From an uncultured Pseudomonadota bacterium (GTDB taxonomy: Bacteria; Pseudomonadota; Gammaproteobacteria; Steroidobacterales; Steroidobacteraceae), in NCBI GenBank assembly GCA_946479515.1, contig CAMLGF010000010.1, positions 1-64,000 of the forward strand: a stretch of DNA of 64,000 nucleotides, in the 5' to 3' direction. The position numbers and the translations under genes were made by a program. The notes under the pieces were generated by a model. It was not told the origin of the DNA. It saw nothing but the letters and a program-made list of their open reading frames with translations, and searched no databases. Each line of letters opens with the position of its first letter. The stretch's first letter is position 1. Positions 1-10,431 of the stretch are shown piece by piece.

Positions 1-1
1 G

Positions 2-904
2 TTCCAGATGAACCGTGATGGTTACGTGGTGACCGCCAACCAGCAGCGCCTGCAGGTGTATCCGCCGCTGGCCGCTGGCGGATTCAACACCGGCGGCCTC
101 GCCGATCTGCGCCTGGTGTCGACCGACTCCGCGCCTTCGGCGACCGCCAACGTGGAGTACGTACTGAACCTGCCGGGCAATGCCTCGGCGCCGCCGATCG
201 CCACGTTCGATCCCAACGATCCGAACTCCTTCAACCAGGCCACGTCGCTGACGCTGTTCGATTCGCTGGGCGCGACGCACACCGGCACCATGTATTTCAC
301 CAAGACCGCGAACCCGAACGAGTGGAACGCGCGCCTGTACATCGACGGCACGGCCGTCGGTGGCGCGCAGACACTGCAGTATTCGAACACCGGCCTGCTC
401 ACCGCGCCCGTGGGCGGGCAGGTGCCGTTCCCCGCGTACACGCCGACCACCGGCGCCGCTCCCATGACGGTGAATGTCGACCTGGCGCGCTCCACCCAGT
501 TCGGCAGCAATTTCGCGGTGAACTCGGTCTCGCAGGATGGTTACACCACGGGACGACTCATCGGCATCGACATCGACGAGACAGGCATCGTGCAGGCGCG
601 CTTCACCAACGGCAACTCGGAGCCGCTGGGCCAGGTGGCCATCGCGAACTTCGCGAATCCGCAGGGACTGCAGCAGCTCGGCAACACGCAGTGGGCCGAG
701 ACCTTCTCGTCCGGCCAGGCGCTGCGCGGCCAGGCCGGCAACTCGGGCTTCGGTCTCGTGCAGTCGGGCGCGCTCGAGGGCGCCAACGTCGACGTGACCG
801 AGCAGCTGGTGCAGATGATCACCGCGCAGCGCAACTTCCAGGCGAACGCGCAGATGATCAGCACGGCTGACTCCATCACCCAGACCATCATCAACCTGCG
901 CTGA
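2..904 (+). CDS. flgE: Flagellar hook protein FlgE (5' end outside window)
   Basis: This is the C-terminal 300 residues of the hook protein, which polymerises into the universal joint between rod and filament. The frame is open from base 2, so the start lies upstream of the window. The C-terminus carries the family signature NVDVTEQLVQMITAQRNFQA followed by QMISTADSITQTIINLR, the D0 helix of axial proteins. The middle is beta-rich and Thr/Asn-rich, as in the exposed hook domains. It is followed after 18 bases by flgF, as in the standard flgBCDEFGHIJKL order, so the missing rod genes are probably just upstream. Confidence 0.95.
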   Translation, partial: FQMNRDGYVVTANQQRLQVYPPLAAGGFNTGGLADLRLVSTDSAPSATANVEYVLNLPGNASAPPIATFDPNDPNSFNQATSLTLFDSLGATHTGTMYFTKTANPNEWNARLYIDGTAVGGAQTLQYSNTGLLTAPVGGQVPFPAYTPTTGAAPMTVNVDLARSTQFGSNFAVNSVSQDGYTTGRLIGIDIDETGIVQARFTNGNSEPLGQVAIANFANPQGLQQLGNTQWAETFSSGQALRGQAGNSGFGLVQSGALEGANVDVTEQLVQMITAQRNFQANAQMISTADSITQTIINLR

Positions 905-922
905 CGCAAGAGGTAGGCAGTC

Positions 923-1663
923 ATGGATCGCATGCTCTACGTGGCGATGACGGGTGCGAAGGAGACGCTCCGCGCTCAGACCGTCAACAACCACAACATC
1001 GCCAACGTGAGCACCACGGGGTTCCGTGCCGATCTGGCCGCCTTCCAGAGCCGGGCCGTCGACGGCAGCGGATATGCCTCGCGCGTGTACGCCACCAACG
1101 GCACGGTTGGCTGGAACGACCAGACCGGTGCTCTGCTGACCACGGGCCGCGATCTCGACATCGCGGTGAATGGCAAGGGCTGGATCGCGGTGCAGGGAGC
1201 GGACGGCAAGGAGGCCTACACGCGCGCCGGCGACCTGCAGGTGGATGCCACCGGCCAGCTCATGACCGCCAACGGCCGGCCGGTGATCGGCGATGGCGGG
1301 CCGATCAACATTCCGCCTTACACCTCCATTTTCTTTGCGCGCGACGGATCCATCTCGGTCGTGGCGCAGGGTCAGAACCCCGATACCACGGCCACCGTGG
1401 CACGGCTGAAGCTCGTCAACCCGCCGGACGAGCAGCTCGAGCGCGGCGACGACGGCCTGTTCCGCATGAAGGACGGCAGCCCGGCGCCCGCCGATGCCGA
1501 CGTGCAGATCGGCTCGGGCGTGCTCGAATCCTCGAACGTCAACGCCGCACAGGCCATGGTCAACATGATCGAACTGGCGCGGCAATTCGAAATGCAGGTC
1601 AAGGCCATTCGCACCGCCGAGGAAAACGGCGCCGCGGCCTCGCAACTCCTGCGCCTCGGTTAA
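923..1663 (+). CDS. flgF: Proximal rod protein FlgF
   Basis: The product is a 246-residue rod component exported through the flagellar secretion system. It opens with MDRMLYVAMTGAKETLRAQT and the axial-protein motif NNHNIANVSTTGFRADL. It closes with SNVNAAQAMVNMIELARQFEMQVKAI, the matching C-terminal D0 helix. The length agrees with FlgF (about 250). A purine-rich AAGAGGTAG precedes the ATG. It sits between flgE and flgG in the expected order and overlaps neither. Confidence 0.95.
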   Translation: MDRMLYVAMTGAKETLRAQTVNNHNIANVSTTGFRADLAAFQSRAVDGSGYASRVYATNGTVGWNDQTGALLTTGRDLDIAVNGKGWIAVQGADGKEAYTRAGDLQVDATGQLMTANGRPVIGDGGPINIPPYTSIFFARDGSISVVAQGQNPDTTATVARLKLVNPPDEQLERGDDGLFRMKDGSPAPADADVQIGSGVLESSNVNAAQAMVNMIELARQFEMQVKAIRTAEENGAAASQLLRLG

Positions 1664-1676
1664 CTAGGAGACAGAC

Positions 1677-2462
1677 ATGAATCCCGCACTCTGGGCCGCC
1701 AAGACCGGACTCGACGCACAACAGACCAAGCTTGCCGTGACGTCCAACAACCTCGCCAACGTGAGCACCTCGGGCTTCAAGAAGGGCCGGGCGGTGTTCG
1801 AGGACCTGCTGTACCAGAACGTGCGCCAGGTGGGTGGCTCGACCTCGCAGGACACCGTGGCGCCATCGGGCGTGCACCTCGGCACCGGTGTGCGCGTGGT
1901 GGCCACCGAGAAGGTGTACACGCAGGGCGGCCTGACTCAGACCGACAACGCTCTCGACGTGGCCATCGAGGGCCGCGGCTTCTTCCAGATCCAGCTGCCC
2001 GACGGCAACCTGGCCTACACGCGTGACGGCAGCTTCCAGCTCTCGGCACAGGGACAGATGGTGACCTCCAGCGGCTACGTGCTGCAGCCGGGCATCAGCA
2101 TTCCCGATGGCGCGCAGAGCGTGACCATCGGCCGCGACGGCGTGGTCAGCGTGCGCGTCGCCGGTCAGGCAGCGCCGGTGCAAGTGGGCCAGCTGCAACT
2201 CACCGACTTCGTGAACCCGGCCGGCCTGCAGCCGTTGGGCGAGAACCTGCTCGCCGAAACCACCGCCAGCGGCCCGGCCCAGGCGGGCACGCCCGGCCAG
2301 AACGGTCTGGGTGTCACCACGCAGGGATCGGTGGAAGCCTCGAACGTCAACGTGGTCGAGGAGCTGGTCAACATGATCGAGACACAGCGCGCGTACGAGA
2401 TGAACTCCAAGGCCATCTCCACCGCCGACCAGATGCTCGAGTACGTCAACAACCAGCTGTGA
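1677..2462 (+). CDS. flgG: Distal rod protein FlgG
   Basis: The 261-residue product forms the distal rod that passes through the P and L rings. The N-terminus [20 protein letters not shown] and the motif [20 protein letters not shown] are the FlgG version of the axial signature. The C-terminus has [33 protein letters not shown] (split here from a longer run), which is nearly invariant in FlgG. Length matches the family (260-262). AGGAG lies 9 bases before the ATG. It is the second rod gene of the flgFGHI run. Confidence 0.96.
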   Translation: MNPALWAAKTGLDAQQTKLAVTSNNLANVSTSGFKKGRAVFEDLLYQNVRQVGGSTSQDTVAPSGVHLGTGVRVVATEKVYTQGGLTQTDNALDVAIEGRGFFQIQLPDGNLAYTRDGSFQLSAQGQMVTSSGYVLQPGISIPDGAQSVTIGRDGVVSVRVAGQAAPVQVGQLQLTDFVNPAGLQPLGENLLAETTASGPAQAGTPGQNGLGVTTQGSVEASNVNVVEELVNMIETQRAYEMNSKAISTADQMLEYVNNQL

Positions 2463-2478
2463 TCGGCTAGCTACCGCC

Positions 2479-3171
2479 ATGCGCAAAGACATCAACGCTC
2501 TGCTGCCCGCCCTGATGGCGGCGTGTGCCCTGCTGATCGGCGGCTGCGCCTCGCTGCAGGAGGACGGCGGTCGCGATTTCGACCCGGTCTGGCCCGAGGT
2601 CATGGAGGGTGGCGCCCGGCCGCTGAACGGCGCCATCTACGTGCAGGGCACCGAGACCTCGCTGTGGAACAACGTCACCGCGCGCAATGTCGGTGATACG
2701 CTCACCATCGTGCTGTCGGAGAGCACCGAGGCCGAGAAGAGCTCCACCACCACGGCGAAGAAGAATTCCTCCGCAGAGCTTGCCGGCCCCACGATCGCGG
2801 GCCGGCCCGTGACCGTCAACGGCACGCCCGTGCTCGAGATGGGCATGGGCAACGAGTCCTCGTTCACCGGCAATGGCGCCGCGACGCAGTCCAACAAGCT
2901 CGATGGCTACATCACCGTGACCGTCGCGCGGCGCTTCTCCAACGGCAACCTGCTGGTGCGCGGGCAGAAGCTCGTGACCATCAACTCCGGTCGCGAGTAC
3001 GTGCGGTTGCAGGGCATCGTGCGCCCGAGCGACATCGCGCCGGACAACTCGGTGGTGTCCTGGAAGGTCGCCGACGCGTACATCGCCTACGGCGGGCAGG
3101 GCACGGTGGCCAATGCCAGCAAGCCCGGCTGGCTGTTCCGGTTCTTCAACTCACCCAAGACGCCGTTCTGA
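2479..3171 (+). CDS. flgH: L-ring lipoprotein FlgH
   Basis: FlgH forms the outer-membrane bushing of the rod. The 230-residue precursor has a signal peptide with the lipobox I-G-G-C, placing the lipidated cysteine at residue 23. Downstream are the FlgH hallmarks GDTLTIVLSESTEAEKS, the Ser/Thr-rich loop, the GNLLVRGQK motif and the terminal block VRPSDIAPDNSV. Length is as expected. The gene lies 16 bases after flgG and only 3 bases before flgI, so translation of the two ring proteins is probably coupled. Confidence 0.95.
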   Translation: MRKDINALLPALMAACALLIGGCASLQEDGGRDFDPVWPEVMEGGARPLNGAIYVQGTETSLWNNVTARNVGDTLTIVLSESTEAEKSSTTTAKKNSSAELAGPTIAGRPVTVNGTPVLEMGMGNESSFTGNGAATQSNKLDGYITVTVARRFSNGNLLVRGQKLVTINSGREYVRLQGIVRPSDIAPDNSVVSWKVADAYIAYGGQGTVANASKPGWLFRFFNSPKTPF

Positions 3172-3174
3172 ACC

Positions 3175-4296
3175 ATGCGCCATTCCCCTCGCAAGAATCT
3201 CATTGCCCTGCTGGCGTCGTGCCTGGGCATGCTGTTCGCCGCGCCCTCGCAGGCCGAGCGCGTCAAGGACCTGGCGACAGTGCAGGGCGTGCGCACCAAC
3301 CAGCTGATCGGCTACGGCCTGGTGGTTGGTCTCGATGGCACCGGCGATCAGACCAGCCAGGCGCCGTTCACCATCCAGAGCATCAAGAACATGCTGGTGC
3401 GCTTCGGCGTCACCATTCCGCCGAACACCAACCCGCAGCTCAAGAACGTGGCCGCGGTGACCGTGAACGCGGAACTGCCGCCGTTCGTGAAACCCGGCCA
3501 GCAGATAGACATCACCGTGTCCTCCATCGGCAATGCCAAATCGCTGCGTGGCGGCACGCTCATCATGACGCCGCTGCGCGGCGCCGACGGCGAGGTGTAC
3601 GCCATCGCACAGGGCAATCTCGTGGTATCGGGCTTCGGTGTGCAGGGACAGGACGGCTCGCGCATCGTGGTGAACGTGCCTTCCGCGGGCCGCGTTCCCA
3701 ACGGCGCCACCGTGGAGCGCGAAGTGCCCACGGCCTTTTCCGCCGAACCCTTCGTCATCCTCAACCTGCACGTGCCGGATTTCACCACGTCCGCGCGCCT
3801 GGTCGAGGGCATCAACAAGCTGCTGGGCGATGCCACGGCGCAGGCCATGGACGGAGTGTCCGTGAAAGTGGCGGCGCCCGCCGACCCCAACCAGCGGATC
3901 GCCTATCTATCCACGCTCGAGCAGATCGAGATCGAGCCGGGTGACGCGCCCGCGCGCGTGATCGTGAATTCGCGCACCGGCACCGTGGTCATCGGCTCGC
4001 ACGTGCGCGTGATGCCCGCGGCCGTGGCACATGGTTCCCTCTCGGTCACCATCACCGAGCGGGCGCAGGTGAGCCAGCCCAACGAGTTCGGCGCCGGGCA
4101 GACCGTGGTGGTGCCCACGAGCGGCGTCACGGTGAGCCAGCCAGAGGCGCGCATGTTCGTGTTCGACGCCGGCGTCGATCTCAACGACATCGTGCGCGCC
4201 GTCAACCAGGTCGGCGCGGCGCCTGGCGATCTCGTGGCCATCCTCGAAGCCCTGAAAGAGAGCGGCGCGCTGCGCGCCGAGCTCATCGTCATCTGA
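3175..4296 (+). CDS. flgI: P-ring protein FlgI
   Basis: FlgI polymerises in the periplasm around the rod at the peptidoglycan layer. The 373-residue precursor begins with a Sec signal peptide ending in PSQA just before [20 protein letters not shown], which is the start of the mature protein in the family. [13 protein letters not shown], the long central [14 protein letters not shown] stretch and the C-terminal [20 protein letters not shown] are all FlgI signatures. It follows flgH directly and precedes flgJ by 16 bases. Confidence 0.96.
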   Translation: MRHSPRKNLIALLASCLGMLFAAPSQAERVKDLATVQGVRTNQLIGYGLVVGLDGTGDQTSQAPFTIQSIKNMLVRFGVTIPPNTNPQLKNVAAVTVNAELPPFVKPGQQIDITVSSIGNAKSLRGGTLIMTPLRGADGEVYAIAQGNLVVSGFGVQGQDGSRIVVNVPSAGRVPNGATVEREVPTAFSAEPFVILNLHVPDFTTSARLVEGINKLLGDATAQAMDGVSVKVAAPADPNQRIAYLSTLEQIEIEPGDAPARVIVNSRTGTVVIGSHVRVMPAAVAHGSLSVTITERAQVSQPNEFGAGQTVVVPTSGVTVSQPEARMFVFDAGVDLNDIVRAVNQVGAAPGDLVAILEALKESGALRAELIVI

Positions 4297-4312
4297 GAAC
4301 CAGGCCGCCGAC

Positions 4313-5170
4313 ATGTCCGTGCGCATGGATCCCAACGTCAACGCCGCCGCTGGTCAGAAGCCGGCGACCACCGGCGCGAGCGCGCTCGATTTCAAGCAGT
4401 TCGCGGCGCTGCGACGCGCGGATCCCAACGACCCGAAGGCGCTGCGCGAAGTGGCGCGGCAGTTCGAGAGCATCTTCACCAAGATGATGCTCGAAAGCAT
4501 GCGCAGCGCGAGCTTCGGCGACCCGATGTTCGGCAGCGACCAGACCGACATGTACCAGGGCATGATGGACGACCAGATGGCCGTGCAGCTCACCACGGGA
4601 CGCGGTATCGGGCTCGCGGACATGCTGTTTCGCCAATTGCAGGGTGGGCACGGTGCGCAGGCGACCATCGAGCCCGCCGCAAACGGTAACCAGGACGCGA
4701 TCGTGGACGATGCGCAGAAGCGTCGGTTCATCGAGCAGGTACGGCCGCATGCGCAGGCTGCGGCGCTGCAGCTCGGTGTGGACGAACGCAGCGTCATCGC
4801 CCAGGCCGCGCTCGAAACGGGGTGGGGCACGGCCCAGCCCGCCGATGGCGGCGGCGCGAGCCACAACCTCTTCGGGATCAAGGCCGGCGGTCGGTGGCAG
4901 GGAGCGAGTGTCACGTCCGCGACCACCGAGTACGTCGGCGGTGCTGCCGGCCGCGAGCAGGCACGGTTTCGCGCTTACGGGTCCGTCGCGGAAAACCTCG
5001 ACGATTATGTCCGGCTGCTGAGCGACAGCCCGCGCTACGCGGCGGCGCTCAATACCGGTGCGGACGTGCGGGCGTTCGCGAGCGCGCTGCAGCGTGGCGG
5101 CTATGCCACGGATCCGCGCTATGCCGAGAAGCTGGTGGCGGTGGCGGCAAAACTCGAGCACTTAATGTGA
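4313..5170 (+). CDS. flgJ: Rod assembly protein and peptidoglycan hydrolase FlgJ
   Basis: This 285-residue bifunctional protein caps the growing rod and cuts peptidoglycan to let it through. The N-terminal part (about 35-105) contains the rod-cap motif LREVARQFESIFTKMMLESM. The C-terminal half (about 140-285) is a glucosaminidase-type hydrolase with the catalytic glutamate in AALETGWG at residue 168 and the NLFGIKAGGRW motif. Both domains are complete, so this is the two-domain beta/gammaproteobacterial type. A sigma-28 promoter starts 6 bases after the stop and separates it from flgK. Confidence 0.95.
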   Translation: MSVRMDPNVNAAAGQKPATTGASALDFKQFAALRRADPNDPKALREVARQFESIFTKMMLESMRSASFGDPMFGSDQTDMYQGMMDDQMAVQLTTGRGIGLADMLFRQLQGGHGAQATIEPAANGNQDAIVDDAQKRRFIEQVRPHAQAAALQLGVDERSVIAQAALETGWGTAQPADGGGASHNLFGIKAGGRWQGASVTSATTEYVGGAAGREQARFRAYGSVAENLDDYVRLLSDSPRYAAALNTGADVRAFASALQRGGYATDPRYAEKLVAVAAKLEHLM

Positions 5171-5176
5171 AGTCCT

Positions 5177-5203
5177 TCAAGTCACGCCCCTCGGGGCCGA
5201 TAA
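5177..5203 (+). promoter_or_regulatory. Sigma-28 (FliA) promoter of flgKL
   Basis: A -35 box TCAAGTCA at 5177-5184 is followed by exactly 11 bases and the -10 box GCCGATAA at 5196-5203. The -10 is a perfect match to the flagellar sigma consensus and the spacing is canonical. It lies 40 bases before flgK and splits the hook-junction genes from the upstream rod/ring operon, the usual late-class arrangement. Confidence 0.9.
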
Positions 5204-5242
5204 GCACGCGAGACCCGAGCCCTCCAGTGAGGACCCGTATCA

Positions 5243-7132
5243 ATGGCTGACATGCTGGCAACCGGACTATCCAGTCTGCGTGCATTCCAACGCGCGCTGG
5301 ACACGACCGCGCACAACATTGCGAACGTCGCGACTGCCGGCTATTCCCGCCAGACCGTCGATTTTGCCGCCCGCAACCCCGACGCCTATGGGCAGAACTG
5401 GATCGGCACCGGTGTCAACGCCACCTCGGTACGCCGCATCTATGACCAGTTCGTGTCGCAACAGGTGCGCACCTCGAGCGGCAGCCTGGCCAGGCTCGAG
5501 ACTTTCGCCGCCGAGGCCGAGCGGCTCGACGACCTGCTCGGCAACACCGCGAACGGCCTTGGCACGACGCTGCAGTCGTTCACCGATGCCATCAACGAGG
5601 TTTCCAGCACGCCGAGCTCCATTTCGGCGCGCCAGGTACTGCTGTCGCAGGCCAATTCGCTGGCGCAGCGCCTGAACAGCTACGACTCGCGCCTGCGCCA
5701 GATGTCCGAAGGCGTGGACACCCAGCTGGTGTCCGAGGCGAGCGAGATCAATCTGATGGCGAACGGAATCGCGCGCCTCAATGGCGACATCGCCGTGGCC
5801 GTGCAGAACACCGGCCAGGCGCCCAACGACCTTCTCGATCAGCGCGACCTGCTCATCGATCAATTGTCCGCCAAGGTGAGCGTGTCGGTGGTGGCCGAGG
5901 GCGATTCGACGCTCAACGTGTTCATCGGCAATGGCCAGCCGCTGGTGCTCGGCACCACGGCCTCGCAGCTCACCACGGCCAACGATCCCATCGACCCCGA
6001 GCGGCTGAGACTGGCACTGCAGACGCCGGCGGGCACGGTGGACATTTCGCGCAGCGTGTCGGGTGGTTCGCTCGGCGGTCTGCTGGATTTCCGCCGCGAA
6101 ATGCTCGATCCGGCCCGCAGCGAGCTGGGCCGCATCACGCTGGCGGTGGCCAACCAGGTGAACGCACAGCACCGCGAGGGCATGGATCTCAACGGCAATC
6201 TCGGCGGCGATCTGTTCAACGTGGGCGGCGTCGGCGTGAATGCCGCCACCACCAACACCGGCACTGCGACGGTGACCGCGACCCGCACCAGTATCGGTGC
6301 GCTCACCACCAACGACTATGTGCTGCAGAGGACGGCCACCGGCTACACCCTGCGCAGTGCGGACAATGGCGCGGCGGTGAGCTTCACGGGCTCGGGCACC
6401 GTGGCCGATCCCATCCTCGCCGACGGGCTGTCGATCGTGGTCGGCGCGGGGGTGCAGACCGACGATCAGTACCTGATCCGCCCGACGCGGGATGCCATCC
6501 AGGGCTTCAACGTCGCCATCGGCGATCCGTCGCGCATTGCCGCCGCGGCGCCGATCCGCGCCTCGGCGGCCACCACCAATGCCGGCACGGGCAGCATCAC
6601 CAGCGGTGAAGTCCTGGACGCCGGCAACGGCAACCTGCTCAGCACGGTGAACATCGTGTTCACGTCCGCGACCACCTATTCGGTGAACGGCGGCGCGGAC
6701 CAGGCGTACACCGCGGGCGGCGACATCGACATCAACGGCTGGCGCGTGGCCATCAGCGGCGCGCCGGTGAGCGGCGACACGTTCACCATCCGCAACAACG
6801 CCGGCGCCACGGGCGACAATCGCAATGCCTTCGCGCTGGCCGATGCCATGCAGGCCGGAGTCATCGACAGCGGCACCACCTCGGTGGCCGCCGCCATCGA
6901 GCAGATGACCGGCAACCTGGGTCTCGCGACCCGCTCGGCACAGCTCAATCGCGACGCGGAAGCCATCATCAACGACAGCGACATCGCCACGCGCGATGCG
7001 CTCTCGGGAGTGAACCTCGACGAGGAGGCGGCCAACATGCTGCGCTACCAGCAGGCCTATGCCGCCTCGGCGCAGATCATCTCGGTGGCCAATTCGCTGT
7101 TCGACACGCTCATGAACGCGGTGCGGAGGTAA
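5243..7132 (+). CDS. flgK: Hook-filament junction protein FlgK (HAP1)
   Basis: FlgK joins hook to filament. The 629-residue product starts with LATGLSSLRAFQRALDTTAH and the axial motif NIANVATAGYSRQTVDF, and ends with SGVNLDEEAANMLRYQQAYA and IISVANSLFDTLM, both diagnostic. The middle (about 330-570) is enlarged by Thr/Ala-rich beta modules related to those in the flgL product. GAGGA precedes the ATG by about 10 bases. It forms an operon with flgL (3-base gap) behind the sigma-28 promoter. Confidence 0.95.
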   Translation: MADMLATGLSSLRAFQRALDTTAHNIANVATAGYSRQTVDFAARNPDAYGQNWIGTGVNATSVRRIYDQFVSQQVRTSSGSLARLETFAAEAERLDDLLGNTANGLGTTLQSFTDAINEVSSTPSSISARQVLLSQANSLAQRLNSYDSRLRQMSEGVDTQLVSEASEINLMANGIARLNGDIAVAVQNTGQAPNDLLDQRDLLIDQLSAKVSVSVVAEGDSTLNVFIGNGQPLVLGTTASQLTTANDPIDPERLRLALQTPAGTVDISRSVSGGSLGGLLDFRREMLDPARSELGRITLAVANQVNAQHREGMDLNGNLGGDLFNVGGVGVNAATTNTGTATVTATRTSIGALTTNDYVLQRTATGYTLRSADNGAAVSFTGSGTVADPILADGLSIVVGAGVQTDDQYLIRPTRDAIQGFNVAIGDPSRIAAAAPIRASAATTNAGTGSITSGEVLDAGNGNLLSTVNIVFTSATTYSVNGGADQAYTAGGDIDINGWRVAISGAPVSGDTFTIRNNAGATGDNRNAFALADAMQAGVIDSGTTSVAAAIEQMTGNLGLATRSAQLNRDAEAIINDSDIATRDALSGVNLDEEAANMLRYQQAYAASAQIISVANSLFDTLMNAVRR

Positions 7133-7135
7133 GCC

Positions 7136-8347
7136 ATGGCCCTGCGTCTGTCCACCGCCGGATTCCACCGCAACAGCATCAACGCCATTCTCGAGCACCA
7201 GACCAAGCTCGCGAAGACCCAGACCCAGATCACCACCGGGCAGAGGTTCCAGACTGCCTCGGAGGACCCGATCGCCGCCACGCGCGCCGCGGCGCTCGAT
7301 CGCACGCTCGCCGACAATGCGCAGTACGAACGCAATTCGAACATCGTCGAGGCCAGGCTGAGCTACGAAGAACAGACGCTGGCTGACGTCACCACGCTGC
7401 TGCAACAGGTGCGCGAACGCGCATTGCAAGGCGCGAATACCACCCTCGGCAGCGACGAGCGCCGGATGCTGGCCAACGACGTCCGCCAGAGCCTCGCCGC
7501 GCTCATGGACCTGGCCAACAGCGACGACGCCAACGGCGAATTCCTGTTCTCCGGGACGTCGACGGGCACGCGGCCCTTCGCAGAAGGCACGACCGGCGTG
7601 AATTACCAGGGTGATCTCACCAATCGCCAGATCCGCATCTCCAGCACGCAATCACTGGCGGACAGCCACTCCGGTGCCGACGTGTTCATGGGCATCCGCG
7701 AACGCAACGGCGTGTTCACCACCAACGTGGCCGACACCAACACCGGTACGGCGACCATCGACGTAGGCACGGTGTCGGATCTGTCGCAGTGGATTCCGGA
7801 CAACTACACGTTGCAGTTCACGTCGGCGACCGACTGGCAGGTGGTCGACGACACGCTGCCGACGCCGAATGTCATCGCCACGGGTACGGGCTTCAGCTCC
7901 GGACAGTCCATCACGTTCAACGGCATCTCCGTCAAGGTGACCGGCGTGCCGGCGGCCAACGACAGTTTCTCGATTGCGCCCGCGGCGGGTGTCGACATGT
8001 TCGGCATGCTCGAAGACCTGGCGGACTCGCTGGTGCTGCCGGCAACCCAGGGCAGCGATGCGGCCATCTTCCAGTCGCGCATCGGCGGCGCCATCGCCAA
8101 CCTCGACCAGGCACTGGAACGCGTGGTCGGCGTGCGCGCCGAGGTCGGCTCGCGCCTCAATGCCATCGATGCCGCCACGGAAACCCGCGAGGCCGAGGCC
8201 ATCGACCTGCAGTCGCTGCTCTCGGACCTGCGCGACACGGACTATGCCGCGGCGATCAGCACGCTGAACCAGCAATACGCCGGCCTGCAGGCCGCGCAGG
8301 CCGCCTATACGCGCATCGCCCAGATGTCGCTCTTCGACTATCTGTAG
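7136..8347 (+). CDS. flgL: Hook-filament junction protein FlgL (HAP3)
   Basis: The second junction protein, 403 residues, is related to flagellin at both ends. The N-terminus has ILEHQTKLAKTQTQITTGQR and the motif EDPIAATRAAALDRTLADN. The C-terminus has LLSDLRDTDYAAAISTLNQQ and QMSLFDYL. A central insert (about 200-280) with NTGTATIDVG and NDSFSIAPA resembles the extra module of FlgK, which explains the length above the enteric 317 residues. It is co-transcribed with flgK. Confidence 0.95.
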   Translation: MALRLSTAGFHRNSINAILEHQTKLAKTQTQITTGQRFQTASEDPIAATRAAALDRTLADNAQYERNSNIVEARLSYEEQTLADVTTLLQQVRERALQGANTTLGSDERRMLANDVRQSLAALMDLANSDDANGEFLFSGTSTGTRPFAEGTTGVNYQGDLTNRQIRISSTQSLADSHSGADVFMGIRERNGVFTTNVADTNTGTATIDVGTVSDLSQWIPDNYTLQFTSATDWQVVDDTLPTPNVIATGTGFSSGQSITFNGISVKVTGVPAANDSFSIAPAAGVDMFGMLEDLADSLVLPATQGSDAAIFQSRIGGAIANLDQALERVVGVRAEVGSRLNAIDAATETREAEAIDLQSLLSDLRDTDYAAAISTLNQQYAGLQAAQAAYTRIAQMSLFDYL

Positions 8348-8430
8348 CCCGCTGCATTATTGGCATCTTTAGGGCTTTCGACTAATACCGTGAGGAAGCT
8401 CACAAATCCATGTAGGCCGGCTTCGGAACC

Positions 8431-8457
8431 TCAAGTTGGGGCAGGGTGAACCGATAC
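8431..8457 (+). promoter_or_regulatory. Sigma-28 promoter of fliC
   Basis: TCAAGTTG at 8431-8438, an 11-base spacer and ACCGATAC at 8450-8457 form a strong flagellar sigma-28 promoter in the 171-base gap between flgL and fliC. The predicted leader carries a 6-bp hairpin at 8477-8482/8491-8496. Upstream, at 8390-8403, is a perfect GTGAG/CTCAC stem with a 4-base loop and no T-run, which could be an operator or a weak transcript end. AGGAG at about 8506 serves fliC. Confidence 0.9.
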
Positions 8458-8518
8458 AGCACCTGAGCTAGTAACCGCCGGCAACAAATGGCCGGTACCA
8501 CTTTCAGGAGTCGTTTCA

Positions 8519-10348
8519 ATGCCTCAAGTCATCAACACTAACGTGGCGTCGCTGAATGCTCAGCGCAACCTCACGACATCACAGGGCCAGTTGGCGACGG
8601 CCTTGCAGCGTCTCTCCTCCGGCCTGCGCATCAACAGCGCGAAGGACGACGCTGCCGGTCTCGCCATCAGCGAGCGCTTCACCACGCAGATCCGCGGCCT
8701 GAACCAGGCCGTGCGCAACGCGAACGACGGCATCTCCCTCGCCCAGACGGCGGAAGGCGCCCTCGGCGAAACGGGCAACGCCCTGCAGCGCATCCGCGAG
8801 CTGGCGATTCAGTCGGCCAACAGCACCAACTCGGCCTCTGACCGCGCGGCGCTCAACGCCGAAGCGGCCCAGCTGCTCGCCGAAGTGCAGCGCATCGCGC
8901 AGACCACGCAGTTCAACGGCCAGAACATCCTCGACGGCTCCTTCTCGTCGGCGCAGTTCCAGGTCGGTGCCAATGCCAACCAGACGATCTCGTTCGGCAT
9001 CCAGGGCGCCACCACGGACTCGCTCGGCGCCTACCAGGCGACCAGCACGGCCGTGAGCTCCAGCGCGTTCGATGGCTCGGGCTTCACGATCAATGGCATC
9101 GAGATCGGCGTGTCGGCCGACACCAGCGCCGCCGGTGTCACGGGCGATTCCGCCACGGCGAAGGCCACGGCGATCAATGCGCAGAGCAACCTGACGGGTG
9201 TGACCGCGACGGCCGCCAACTCGGTCGACGGTGCGGCCCCGATCGCGCGCGCCAGCCTTGCCAATGGCGCGCTGGTCATCAACGACATCGCCGTGGGCGC
9301 CATCGCCGCGAGCACCAATGCCGTGACCCAGGGTCGCAATGCCGCGACCGCCATCAATGCCGTGTCGAACCAGACGGGCGTGACCGCGGTGGCCGATGCC
9401 TCCACGGGCGCGCTGACACTGTCGACCGCCGATGGCCGCAACATCAAGCTGGATGCGGGTTCGGGCGACGCCGATGGCGCGACGGCCATCTACAACGCCA
9501 CCGGCCTGTCCGTGAATGCCACGGCGCCGACCGGCAACGACACCTTCACCATCACCGCGGAAGGCTTCGACACGACGCCGACCGCCGACCTGCTGACCGT
9601 GGGTGACACCGTCGAAGTCGACGGCGTGACCTACGAGTTCACGGACGACGCGGACAGCGTCACCGCCGGCAACGTGGCGGTCGAACTGGCCGACGGTGCC
9701 CTGGACACGGCCGTGGCCACCGCGCTGCGCGCCGCGATCAATGCGCAGTACACCGCCGGCAACACGACGGTGCAAGCCACCGGCGCGGGCGCCGACATCA
9801 TCGTGACGAACGCGCTGCTCGGCGCCAACGGCGTGATCGGCGACTACTACACGGCGACGCTGACGGATGCCGACGGCCTGGCCGTTTCGGCCCTGACCGC
9901 GGGCACGGACGGCAGTTACGCGGCCGACGGCCTGACCACGCGTGGCACGCTGACGCTGAGCTCGGCCTCCAACTTCACGTTGGGCGGCGCGGACCTGGCC
10001 TACGCGGGCCTGTCCAATGCCAACCCGGCGCTGAGCGAGCTCAACGAGGTGGACATCTCGACGGTGGAGGGTGCCAACGCCGCCATCGCGGTGCTCGACG
10101 GCGCGCTGTCGCAGGTGACCAGCATCCGTGCCGACCTCGGCGCGGTGCAGAACCGCTTCGGTTCGACGATCGCGAACCTGCAGACGACCTCGGAAAACCT
10201 GACAGCCTCGCGCAGCCGCATCCTCGATGCGGACTTCGCGGCGGAAACCGCCAACCTGACCCGCGCGCAGATCCTGCAGCAGGCTGGTACGGCGATCCTG
10301 GCCCAGGCGAATGCGATCCCGCAGAACGTCCTCTCGCTGCTGCGGTAA
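8519..10348 (+). CDS. fliC: Flagellin FliC
   Basis: This is the filament subunit, 609 residues. The N-terminus [18 protein letters not shown] and [20 protein letters not shown] form the conserved D0/D1 helices, and the C-terminus has [18 protein letters not shown] and [14 protein letters not shown]. Between them is a variable Thr/Ala/Asp-rich surface region with two Flagellin_IN-type repeats (about 188-232 and 250-315, each with a TAINA-S-N-TGVTA core) and a third beta module (about 360-470). It is larger than the 400-500 residues common in relatives. It is the only flagellin gene in the window and is followed by a strong terminator. Confidence 0.96.
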   Translation: MPQVINTNVASLNAQRNLTTSQGQLATALQRLSSGLRINSAKDDAAGLAISERFTTQIRGLNQAVRNANDGISLAQTAEGALGETGNALQRIRELAIQSANSTNSASDRAALNAEAAQLLAEVQRIAQTTQFNGQNILDGSFSSAQFQVGANANQTISFGIQGATTDSLGAYQATSTAVSSSAFDGSGFTINGIEIGVSADTSAAGVTGDSATAKATAINAQSNLTGVTATAANSVDGAAPIARASLANGALVINDIAVGAIAASTNAVTQGRNAATAINAVSNQTGVTAVADASTGALTLSTADGRNIKLDAGSGDADGATAIYNATGLSVNATAPTGNDTFTITAEGFDTTPTADLLTVGDTVEVDGVTYEFTDDADSVTAGNVAVELADGALDTAVATALRAAINAQYTAGNTTVQATGAGADIIVTNALLGANGVIGDYYTATLTDADGLAVSALTAGTDGSYAADGLTTRGTLTLSSASNFTLGGADLAYAGLSNANPALSELNEVDISTVEGANAAIAVLDGALSQVTSIRADLGAVQNRFGSTIANLQTTSENLTASRSRILDADFAAETANLTRAQILQQAGTAILAQANAIPQNVLSLLR

Positions 10349-10387
10349 CGAGGTGATGTCTGAGCGGTCAGTTCGATAGCCGCAAGT

Positions 10388-10431
10388 GCCGGGCGTCGCG
10401 GGTCGCAAGACCCGCGGCGCCCGGCCTTTTC
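10388..10431 (+). terminator. Rho-independent terminator after fliC
   Basis: Two 17-base arms (10388-10404 and 10409-10425) pair with one G-T wobble around a GCAA tetraloop and are followed by CTTTTC. It ends the abundant flagellin transcript 40 bases after the stop and separates fliC from flaG. Confidence 0.92.
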
